DNA of 64,000 nucleotides, taken from an uncultured Eggerthella sp. Its GTDB lineage: Bacteria; Actinomycetota; Coriobacteriia; Coriobacteriales; Eggerthellaceae. How positions within the stretch are numbered: the first letter of the stretch is position 1; every line of letters begins with the position of its first letter. Positions 36,277 through 43,570 of this stretch are shown one piece after another. The notes beneath the pieces are model-generated. The model saw only the letters and a program-made list of their open reading frames with translations, was not told the origin of the DNA and searched no databases. The stretch is from positions 57,279-121,278 of the forward strand of contig UPYK01000004.1 of the NCBI GenBank assembly GCA_900538545.1, written 5' to 3'. A program made the position numbers and the translations under genes.

Positions 36277-37569
36277 TTGAATTGGATCGAATGCATCATT
36301 CTCTTTGCGGTTGCGCTCGGCGTTACCATTGTGCTCACGCCTCTTGCGCGCCGGCTTGCTATTGCGCTCGATGCGATCGACTATCCTAGCGCGCGCCGTG
36401 TGAACATGCAGCCCATCCCCCGTATGGGCGGTGTTGCGATCTTCGGCGGCATGGTTGCTGCTCTTGCGCTCGCACTGGTAGGTGCGCACTTTTGGGGGTG
36501 GACCACACCTCTGCAAGGAGGGCTCGGCAACAAGGTCAACTGGATCGGCGTTGCGGTTGGCGTCCTCATCATGTTCGGCGTGGGTATCGTCGACGATATC
36601 TACAATCTAAGGCCGAAGACCAAGCTGCTCGGCCAGATCGTTGCCGCTTGCGTCGTAGCTTTTTCGGGATTGCTCTTCTCGAGCATCCACAACTTCATCA
36701 ACGACGGCTATTTTGAATTTGGCTGGCTATCGTATCCCCTTACGGTCTTCTACCTGGTGGCCTTCGCGAACATCATCAACCTTATTGATGGCCTTGATGG
36801 ACTTGCGGCGGGCATTACCGCCATCACGGCAGCCACTATCGGTATTCTGGCGGTGCTCACCTGGCGCCCTGGCGCTGCGCTGGCAAGTTTCGTGATCGTG
36901 GGTGCGTGCATTGGCTTCTTGAAGTCGAACATCCACCCAGCGAGCATCTTCATGGGGGATTCTGGCGCGCTGCTCTTGGGCTTCGCGCTCGGCATCGTTT
37001 CCCTTATGGCAGTTGCTCGTTCGGCGTTCTTCGTTTCTTTGTTGGTGCCCATCATCGCAGCTGGCGTTCCTATTTTGGACACGGCCATCGCCATCATTCG
37101 TCGCAAACGCGCGCATCAACCCATCGATTCGGCTGATCGCGGGCACATTCACCATCGCCTCTTGCAGGCGGGTTACTCGCAGAAGGCAACCGTCTATATC
37201 ATGTGGGGCTGGACCGCTCTGCTTTCGGCGGGCGCGATCGTAGTGAGCGCTATCGACGGACCCCCGCGCTATGTCGTCTTCATTATCTTGGCTGTTGTTA
37301 CTGGCTTAATCGTATTCAAGCTCAAACTTCTTCAGCCGGTACTGTTGCATCATTACAATCCGCGTTCGAAAACACGCAGAGGTGCTGTCGCAGGCCAAGA
37401 TTCATCCGAACACTCAGCTTCGGCTGCTCATGCGAATGCGCGCAACGATCTGACTGACGATCACAACGGCGCTACGCACGATAGTGGAGCACGTCGTGGA
37501 AGCGCAGATAGCCCGCGCCAATCAGGCCACGCGCGCCACAACACGAACCAACAGGTACATAAGCGTTAG
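36277..37569 (+). CDS. WecA/TagO-type undecaprenyl-phosphate sugar-1-phosphate transferase
   Basis: 430 residues with about 11 helices. It joins a HexNAc-1-phosphate to undecaprenyl phosphate and so begins glycan assembly. Key blocks are DAIDYPSARRVNMQPIPRMGG, FGVGIVDDIYNLRPKTKLLG (Asp pair), NIINLIDGLDGLAAGI, and HIHHRLLQAGYSQK with its His motif. No ATG fits, and the start appears to be TTG at 36277, 12 bases after GGAG. The C-terminal 70 residues are a low-complexity His/Asn/Ser-rich tail. It is divergent from the GT2 gene. Confidence 0.9.
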   Translation: MNWIECIILFAVALGVTIVLTPLARRLAIALDAIDYPSARRVNMQPIPRMGGVAIFGGMVAALALALVGAHFWGWTTPLQGGLGNKVNWIGVAVGVLIMFGVGIVDDIYNLRPKTKLLGQIVAACVVAFSGLLFSSIHNFINDGYFEFGWLSYPLTVFYLVAFANIINLIDGLDGLAAGITAITAATIGILAVLTWRPGAALASFVIVGACIGFLKSNIHPASIFMGDSGALLLGFALGIVSLMAVARSAFFVSLLVPIIAAGVPILDTAIAIIRRKRAHQPIDSADRGHIHHRLLQAGYSQKATVYIMWGWTALLSAGAIVVSAIDGPPRYVVFIILAVVTGLIVFKLKLLQPVLLHHYNPRSKTRRGAVAGQDSSEHSASAAHANARNDLTDDHNGATHDSGARRGSADSPRQSGHARHNTNQQVHKR

Positions 37570-37585
37570 CGAATAGAGTTCGCCC

Positions 37586-38068
37586 ATGGCTAAGAAGCAC
37601 GAAAAGAAAACGAATGCGATGCGCGAGCTCGATCGGATCGGCGCCGCGTACGATACGCATATCTGGGATTGCGCTGAAGCGATGAGCGGTGTTGAAGTTG
37701 CTGATCATCTAGGCCTTGAGGTTGCCCGCGTGTTCAAGACGCTCGTTACTGTAGGAAAATCAGGTGCTCATTATGTATTCATGGTGCCGGTTGCTGAAGA
37801 GCTCGACTTGAAGAAGGCTGCTGCTTGTGTTGATGAGAAGTCGGTCCATATGATCCCCTCGAAGGAGCTTCTCCCCCTTACTGGCTACATCCACGGTGGG
37901 TGCAGCCCCCTAGGGATGAAGAAGCTGTTCACGACCACGATCGACCAGTCGGCGCAAGAACATGAGCGCATCGTCTTCTCAGGAGGGCGGCTCGGTTGTC
38001 AGATCGACACGAGCGTGGATGCGCTCGCAGAAGCGATCCCGCTGAACTTCGCCGATATCGCTACCTAA
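37586..38068 (+). CDS. ybaK: Cys-tRNA(Pro)/Cys-tRNA(Cys) deacylase YbaK
   Basis: 160 residues, YbaK/EbsC family. HVFKTL-type sequence (VARVFKTLVTVGKSG) and GYIHGGCSPLGMKKLF are diagnostic. It removes cysteine mis-attached to tRNA-Pro. It starts 17 bases after the WecA-like gene and ends with an 8-base overlap with convergent glf. The ribosome site is weak. Confidence 0.94.
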   Translation: MAKKHEKKTNAMRELDRIGAAYDTHIWDCAEAMSGVEVADHLGLEVARVFKTLVTVGKSGAHYVFMVPVAEELDLKKAAACVDEKSVHMIPSKELLPLTGYIHGGCSPLGMKKLFTTTIDQSAQEHERIVFSGGRLGCQIDTSVDALAEAIPLNFADIAT

Positions 38069-39200
38069 GGTCGATGCCGAGTTCGTCTTGAACGAGATCG
38101 AATGCAGCGTCGATGGCCTTGTCCATGTCGTAGTACTTGTAGCCACCTAAGCGACCCGCGAACACCACGTTGCCTTCGCTCTCAGCAAGTTCACGATAAT
38201 GCTCGTAGAGCGCGGTGTTGCGCTCGTCGTTGATGGGATAGTAGGGCTCATCGCCCGGTTCCCAGGTTGCGGGGTATTCGCGCGTGATGATGGAAGTGGG
38301 CTGATCGCCAAATTCAAAATGCTTGTGCTCGATGATGCGCGTGAAGGGAATCTCGCGTTCGGTATAGTTCACCACCGCATTGCCCTGCCAGTTCGCAGAA
38401 TCGACCGATTCAGTCTCGAAACGCAGCGAGCGATACTCAAGATTGCCCAGCTTGTAATCGAAATATTCATCGATCGGGCCGCAGTAGATGATGCGATCAG
38501 CAATGCCAGGATGCTCTTCGATGAACGTGCGGAATTCCGTGTTCAGCAGGATCTCCGTATCGCCGAACATCTTCTCGACCATAGCCGTGTAGCCGCCCAT
38601 GGGAATGCCCTGGAAACGGTCGTTGAAATAGTTGTTGTCGTAGGTGAAACGCACCGGCAGGCGCGTGATGATCGATGCGGGCAGGTCCTTGCAATCACGG
38701 CCCCACTGCTTTTCGGTATAGCCCTTCACGAGCTTCTCAAAGATATCGCGACCGACGAGCGAGAGCGCTTGCTCTTCGAGGTTCTGCGGATCGGTGATCC
38801 CTTCAGCGGCCTTCTGCTGCTCGATCTTCTCGCGCGCTTCATCGGGCGTGCGAATGCCCCACATCTTCGAGAAGGTGTTCATGTTGAAGGGCATATTGTA
38901 GAGCTCGTCCTTATAGACGGCGACCGGCGAATTGATGTAGTTGTTGAACTCGGCGAATTGGTTCACGTATTCCCACACTGGCTTGAGCGAGGTGTGGAAG
39001 ATGTGCGCGCCATATTTATGCACGTTGATGCCGTCGATCTCTTCTGTGTAGATATTGCCGCCGATATGGTCGCGGCGATCGATGACCAAGCAGGTCTTTC
39101 CGGCAGCTTTCGCCTCATGCGCGAACACAGCACTCGTGAGGCCAGCCCCCACGATAAGATAATCGTAATGAGAAAGCGATGGTTGCAAAACTACCGTCAT
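38061..39200 (-). CDS. glf: UDP-galactopyranose mutase
   Basis: 379 residues, FAD-dependent. It interconverts UDP-Galp and UDP-Galf for galactofuranose-containing glycans. The FAD fold starts YDYLIVGAGLTSAVFAHEA. HKYGAHIFHTS, GYTEKQWGRDCKDLP and PMGGYTAMVEKMFGD are family blocks; the C-terminus has FAGRLGGYKYYDMDKAI. The presence of glf predicts galactofuranose in a surface polymer. Confidence 0.96.
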   Translation of the reverse strand: MTVVLQPSLSHYDYLIVGAGLTSAVFAHEAKAAGKTCLVIDRRDHIGGNIYTEEIDGINVHKYGAHIFHTSLKPVWEYVNQFAEFNNYINSPVAVYKDELYNMPFNMNTFSKMWGIRTPDEAREKIEQQKAAEGITDPQNLEEQALSLVGRDIFEKLVKGYTEKQWGRDCKDLPASIITRLPVRFTYDNNYFNDRFQGIPMGGYTAMVEKMFGDTEILLNTEFRTFIEEHPGIADRIIYCGPIDEYFDYKLGNLEYRSLRFETESVDSANWQGNAVVNYTEREIPFTRIIEHKHFEFGDQPTSIITREYPATWEPGDEPYYPINDERNTALYEHYRELAESEGNVVFAGRLGGYKYYDMDKAIDAAFDLVQDELGIDLR

Positions 39201-39459
39201 AGGAGAAATCCTCTCTTCACGTTCGTGCGCGGGAGGCTTCCTTAAGCCTGCCTTCGTTCGCGCGTTTTCCCTATCATAATCGAAAGCGTTTCATGCACAG
39301 CGAGCGAAGTGGCTCAAGGGCGTTTTATGCTTGTGCGGAGCACGGAACAGAACGGCGCGTTACACCTGAGCGACAAAATAGCTGCCGAGCGCTTCTGACG
39401 CCACCGCGCGCTACCATGGTGAGACGAGCGAACATACGATGAACGAACCGGGAGGAACC

Positions 39460-39876
39460 ATGGCAATCGAAGAACCCGATATGAACGCTTGGCTTGCGCA
39501 GGCCAAGGAAAGCGAACAGGCGCCCAATATAGGCATGTTCTTGATCCACAACGGCATCGTACGTGCCACTCCGCGTCATGCTGTTCGCGCAGAAGCTGCG
39601 CGTCCTGCCGATGCACCTGAGCGCGATGCGCGCGTGGTCGCTGTAGACTTCTCCTACGACAAAGCAGGGCTTGAAGCAGCGCTCAAAGAGGCGCTTGGAT
39701 GGGAAGGCGTATATTACGTGCAAGCGTGGCTCAACGAAGGGCGCGTTGAAGTGGGCGAATCGCTCATGTACGTGCTGATCGGAGCTGATATTCGTCCACA
39801 TGCCATCTCTGCGCTCGAGAAGCTCGTCGGACACATCAAGTCGCAGCTGGTGGAGGAACGCGAGCTCTACGCTTAG
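39460..39876 (+). CDS. moaE: MoaE-like molybdopterin synthase large subunit (divergent)
   Basis: 138 residues. The fold pattern fits MoaE: an early beta hairpin with GMFLIHNGIVRATPR, and GRVEVGESLMYVLIGADIRPH, which matches the family's VGE-S-V block with the following basic/His segment. The end LVGHIKSQLVEERELYA replaces the usual PIWKKE-type end, so it is a divergent member. GGGAGG directly precedes the ATG at 39460, which decides the start over 39439. It begins the molybdenum island. No moaD (small ThiS-like subunit) is visible nearby. Confidence 0.65.
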   Translation: MAIEEPDMNAWLAQAKESEQAPNIGMFLIHNGIVRATPRHAVRAEAARPADAPERDARVVAVDFSYDKAGLEAALKEALGWEGVYYVQAWLNEGRVEVGESLMYVLIGADIRPHAISALEKLVGHIKSQLVEERELYA

Positions 39877-39981
39877 CGTGCAGCGATGCAGGCAGGCGCG
39901 GGACATGCAACCGTGCGCAGGAGAAGTTGCGCTACAATTAGCCATTAGCTACGCTAACCACTCCTACAGAAAAGAACGCGC

Positions 39982-41181
39982 ATGAGAAACACTCGTCTCG
40001 ACAACTGCATCGCCTTCATCGGGCGTAAGAATTCTGGTAAGACCACGCTCGTTGAAGCGCTCATCTCGGAGCTTACCGCGCGCGGCATTTCCGCATCTTC
40101 GCTCAAGCACCACAGCCACGACGATTTCGAGATCGACATCCCTGGCAAGGATTCTTATCGCCATCATGCAGCGGGCACCGTTGCGACCGCGATCGTGAGC
40201 AGCAAGCGCTTCGCTCTTATCGAAGAGACCGCTACGGAGAGCACGAATGCTAAAGAGCAATGCTTGCGCTCCATCGCGCTGCTCCCTGCCTCCAATATCG
40301 TGCTCATCGAGGGTTTCAAACGAGCAGGTATCGCATCGGTCGAGCTCTTCCGCCAAGACAACCCGAACGACCAAGAGGCTGCGACTGCCTTCGTGAACGG
40401 CGTTGACAACCTGGCCTTCGCTCCCTTCCCGCTCCCGGAAGCTGTCGTGACCGACATGCCGGAAGTCGAGCGTGCGGCCATCCGCGCAGGGCTTCCTTGC
40501 TTCGGATTCTACGATGTGTCGCAGATCACCACCTGGCTCATCGACACATATGCGAAACCGCTTTTGAGCGTGGTGATCCAAAGCGGTGGCGAATCACGCC
40601 GCATGAAACAATCGAAAGCACTCGTGCCGTTTCATGGTCGCCCACTGATCGAGTATATGGTCGGGCGTTTGGCGCCCATCGCTTCCGAGCTGATCGTGAC
40701 CACCAATGAACCCGAAAAGCTTGCCTATCTCGAATTATGCTATCCCGGTCTGCGCCTTGCGCCCGACAAGTACGACAAACGCGGAGCCCTTCCTGGCTTC
40801 ATCACCGCGCTTGAAGCGGCCAACAATCAGAATGTTGCGGTGGTGGCCTGCGATCTCGTGAACGTGCCTGTCGATCTTATCGCCCATGAAGCCGAGCTGC
40901 TCGAAGAATCGCATCAGACCAGCCTTTTCATGCCCTTCGACGCGGTCATTCCGCTCACGAGCGAAGGGTTCGAACCGTTCTGCGGTGTCTATCGTAAGGA
41001 TGTCTGCCTCGAAGCTGCACTCACGTGCTGGAACAAGCGCAAAGAGCGCATGAAGAACGTGATCGACATGCTCAATGTGAACATCATCGATGCCGCGAGC
41101 GATCCGCTCTGCACGCCGGGGTGCTTCATGAACGTGAACACGCCCGAAGATCTTGCCCGCGCTGAAGGTCAAACCGCCTAA
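39982..41181 (+). CDS. mobBA: MobB-MobA fusion: molybdenum cofactor guanylylation
   Basis: 399 residues in two parts. Residues 1-185 are MobB: P-loop GRKNSGKTTLVEAL (14-27), and IVLIEGFKRAG as the Walker B region. Residues 190-399 are MobA: VVIQSGGESRRMKQSKALVP is the GTP-binding motif, and PGCFMNVNTPEDLARAE is the usual end. MobA attaches GMP to molybdopterin, making the MGD form needed by DMSO-reductase-type enzymes such as the one encoded nearby. The reversed order (MobB first) and fusion are clear from the continuous frame. A strong terminator follows. Confidence 0.92.
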   Translation: MRNTRLDNCIAFIGRKNSGKTTLVEALISELTARGISASSLKHHSHDDFEIDIPGKDSYRHHAAGTVATAIVSSKRFALIEETATESTNAKEQCLRSIALLPASNIVLIEGFKRAGIASVELFRQDNPNDQEAATAFVNGVDNLAFAPFPLPEAVVTDMPEVERAAIRAGLPCFGFYDVSQITTWLIDTYAKPLLSVVIQSGGESRRMKQSKALVPFHGRPLIEYMVGRLAPIASELIVTTNEPEKLAYLELCYPGLRLAPDKYDKRGALPGFITALEAANNQNVAVVACDLVNVPVDLIAHEAELLEESHQTSLFMPFDAVIPLTSEGFEPFCGVYRKDVCLEAALTCWNKRKERMKNVIDMLNVNIIDAASDPLCTPGCFMNVNTPEDLARAEGQTA

Positions 41182-41232
41182 GCTGCGCGCAGGAACCCTA
41201 GCCCAGCCCGAGACCCACATCCTACAAAAAGA

Positions 41233-41264
41233 AAAGCCGGCGAGGCAACCTCGTCGGCTTTTTT
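41233..41264 (+). terminator. Strong terminator after mobBA, also facing torD
   Basis: AAAGCCGGCGAGG pairs with CCTCGTCGGCTTT (one mismatch), with loop CAA, followed by TTT. On the minus strand it lies about 40 bases past the TorD-like gene and also ends in A/T-rich sequence. Confidence 0.92.
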
Positions 41265-41305
41265 ACGCTCAGAGCATGTAGGGGCGCAAACGGCGCGTGG
41301 ACTTC

Positions 41306-41959
41306 TTAGCGATAGAAGCGCGGATAAGCCACCTTGAGTTCGCGCTCCTCTTGCAAACCTTCAAGGCTTTTACGGGTAAGGTTTGCGAGCCCCTCATAGA
41401 AGGGCTGTTCAGCAGCCTCTTCGAGCTGCTCAAGAAAATGAGAGGACCACGTCAAGAGATGGTCGCGCAAGAATTCGTCCACGAGTTCATGGCGCTCTTC
41501 AGCGAGCCAGGAAAGCAGCACGAGCATCGTGCCGATATGATCCTCTGGCTCGTCGCTCTCGCCCTTTTCGATCGCAATGCCATTTCTACGCATCCAGTCA
41601 CGCAGCTGCATGGTGGAAGCACCGAACACGACCATATCCTTGTCGGTGTAAACCGAACCCCAGGGCGGTGCCGGCTTCGCCAGCGGACCTACGAACAAAC
41701 GACGATATTCCCACACGAGCGCATCGCTCTTCGTGCCTTCCGCAAGACCTTCATGCATGAGCGCAAGCGCGCGTTCGGCATCTTCGGCGGAAACGAAGGG
41801 CCAATCCTTCGCAGCTGCTTCAACATCGAGCGATGCAAGCGCTTCAAGACCGGCCGCAACAACCTGCGCGTCATGTTCGGGATCATGCAGGAAAAGCGGG
41901 CCTAAGGTCGACCCCACGAACACGATCTCCGCCCGCGATTTATCGTCAAGTTTATCCAT
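41306..41959 (-). CDS. TorD/DmsD-family molybdoenzyme chaperone
   Basis: 217 residues, all-helical. VWEYRRLFVGPLAKPAPPWGSVY is the TorD/DmsD hallmark (E-x-x-x-L-F-x-x-P with PP-x-x-S-x-Y), and DHIGTMLVLLSWLAEE is the second conserved helix. These chaperones bind the twin-arginine leader of the catalytic subunit and hold it until cofactor is loaded. It lies downstream of the dmsABC-like genes on the same strand. AGGAGG is four bases before the ATG at 41959. The longer upstream frame is not supported. Confidence 0.9.
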   Translation of the reverse strand: MDKLDDKSRAEIVFVGSTLGPLFLHDPEHDAQVVAAGLEALASLDVEAAAKDWPFVSAEDAERALALMHEGLAEGTKSDALVWEYRRLFVGPLAKPAPPWGSVYTDKDMVVFGASTMQLRDWMRRNGIAIEKGESDEPEDHIGTMLVLLSWLAEERHELVDEFLRDHLLTWSSHFLEQLEEAAEQPFYEGLANLTRKSLEGLQEERELKVAYPRFYR

Positions 41960-42022
41960 CATGCCTCCTGGCTTCATCAAGCGCAGCATACGCTGGCCGT
42001 CCCTATTGTGCCCGATACAAAG

Positions 42023-42055
42023 AAAGGGCTCAACCGCATGCGGCCAAGCCCTTTT
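42023..42055 (-). terminator. Terminator between dmsC and torD
   Basis: AAAGGGCT pairs with AGCCCTTT, enclosing CCGC-AT-GCGG, with TTTCTTTG on the minus-strand side. It may only partly block transcription into the chaperone gene, since the ATG of that gene is about 60 bases further on. Confidence 0.75.
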
Positions 42056-42072
42056 TCCTTGGGTGAGGTTCC

Positions 42073-42933
42073 CTACAATCCTACGCCGATCTGCAAGGCG
42101 TAGAAGCACATGCGCGCGAGGAAGATCGCAACCGCGATCAAAACGACACCGACGATCACGAAGACCGTGAGCGGTGAGATTTTGATGGCTGCGAAACCGA
42201 TGCCATAGCCGATGACCGTAAGGATGATGAAGAGCACGAATGCCCAGATCATACTACCAGCGAGTTCACCAACAGGAAGCACCAGGTTGGATGCGGTCGA
42301 ACCGATGATCCACAGCGCGATCACGCTTACCAAGCTCAGCACCGCGCCTACCGTGAAGATAGCAAAGTGGACCGAACCTGCTTTGCCCTTCACGGACGCA
42401 TCGCCTGCGCCTGCCAATGTGGTGATGAGCAGGCCGAGCAGTGTGCCACCGAAGAACGTGAAGCCGATGATCGAAAGCGGCGTCCAGAAATTATTCCACG
42501 TAGGAATGGTGGGGATCGCATACGCAAGCCCGATGAAGAGCGCGGCGATAAGGCCAAGGATGCCTGCCACCAGCGCAAAGCCCTTGCGTGCGCTGTTGTT
42601 CTTCAAGCCGCCAGCAAGTGCGACGATCCAGTACACCGCGGCCACGATCATGAAGATACCGAATGCGGTGATCTCGTTAGCGAGCGGTGTTGAGCCGACC
42701 GTGCTCGCGATGTTGAGCGCATGCCCTGGGTTCGCCAAATGAAAAAACGATGCGATAAGGCCCACCAATGCCACCAAGAGCGGAATGATGGTCAAGCGAT
42801 CGATCTTCTTGAGCTGGTCTTTCGAAAAGTCTGCGAAGCAGAACGAAAGCGCGAGCATGAAGAACGCACCCGCACCGAGAGGCGCTAGCGTTGTGAAAAA
42901 AGTGAGTGGAAATTCATGTACTGCGAGTTCCAT
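42073..42933 (-). CDS. dmsC: DmsC-like membrane anchor subunit of a molybdopterin oxidoreductase
   Basis: 286 residues with eight or nine helices. It starts MELAVHEFPLTFFTTLAPLGAG, typical of DmsC proteins. It would anchor the catalytic and iron-sulfur subunits and oxidise menaquinol. The dmsB stop sits just before its ATG, so the two are coupled. No haem-ligating pattern is evident, as expected for the NrfD/DmsC type. Confidence 0.9.
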   Translation of the reverse strand: MELAVHEFPLTFFTTLAPLGAGAFFMLALSFCFADFSKDQLKKIDRLTIIPLLVALVGLIASFFHLANPGHALNIASTVGSTPLANEITAFGIFMIVAAVYWIVALAGGLKNNSARKGFALVAGILGLIAALFIGLAYAIPTIPTWNNFWTPLSIIGFTFFGGTLLGLLITTLAGAGDASVKGKAGSVHFAIFTVGAVLSLVSVIALWIIGSTASNLVLPVGELAGSMIWAFVLFIILTVIGYGIGFAAIKISPLTVFVIVGVVLIAVAIFLARMCFYALQIGVGL

Positions 42934-42935
42934 GC

Positions 42936-43559
42936 TTACTGCACCTCCTTAGGATTAGCAACATGCGCCTTCGATGCCGCAGGGTCGAGCGCTGCTGGCG
43001 AAGGCTTTATCGTGATGTTGGGGTGCGTGTAAGACGCCGAAGGCATCGGATGGATCTCTGCCGTGTCGCCATACTTCTTGCGCAGCTCGTCGATCGGACC
43101 GAAGTCGAGCGCACGCAACGGACAGGACATGACGCATACCGGCTGCAAGCCTTGATTGAGACGCTCTTCACACCCATTGCATTTGACCGAGTAGCCGAGC
43201 TCGCGACTGACCTTAGGCGCGTTGTAAGGGCATGCCATGACGCAATAGCCGCAGCCAACGCACTTGGTCTCATCCACGAGCACCAAGCCACGCTTGTCTT
43301 CCTTGTGCATTGCCGTGGTGGGGCAAACGCTCACGCAGGCGGGATCATCGCAATGATTACACGCCATGGAAAGGTGATAGAACAAGCAATCGGTGGTGTA
43401 GATATCGTCCGCTTGCTTTTCCCAGGTGCCGCCTTCAAGGTCGTACACCTTGCGGTAGGCAACATCGAGCGCGCTGTCTTTGTAGTCTTTACAGGCCATC
43501 ACGCACGTTTTACATCCCGTGCAACGGGAGTTGTCATAATAAAAACCATACTGAACCAT
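42936..43559 (-). CDS. dmsB: DmsB-like iron-sulfur subunit (four [4Fe-4S] clusters)
   Basis: 207 residues with 16 cysteines in four groups: CTGCKTCVMACKDYK, CNHCDDPACVSVCPTTA, CVGCGYCVMACPYNAP, and CNGCEERLNQGLQPVCVMSC. It carries electrons from the membrane anchor to the molybdenum subunit. GGGAGG precedes the ATG at 43559. It sits between dmsA and dmsC. The absence of its own signal fits co-export with DmsA. Confidence 0.95.
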   Translation of the reverse strand: MVQYGFYYDNSRCTGCKTCVMACKDYKDSALDVAYRKVYDLEGGTWEKQADDIYTTDCLFYHLSMACNHCDDPACVSVCPTTAMHKEDKRGLVLVDETKCVGCGYCVMACPYNAPKVSRELGYSVKCNGCEERLNQGLQPVCVMSCPLRALDFGPIDELRKKYGDTAEIHPMPSASYTHPNITIKPSPAALDPAASKAHVANPKEVQ

Positions 43560-43570
43560 AATGCACCTCC

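Noticed and set aside
39201..39459. Moco riboswitch or small gene between glf and moaE
   Set aside because: No convincing structure or ORF; the stretch appears to be plain divergent promoter sequence.
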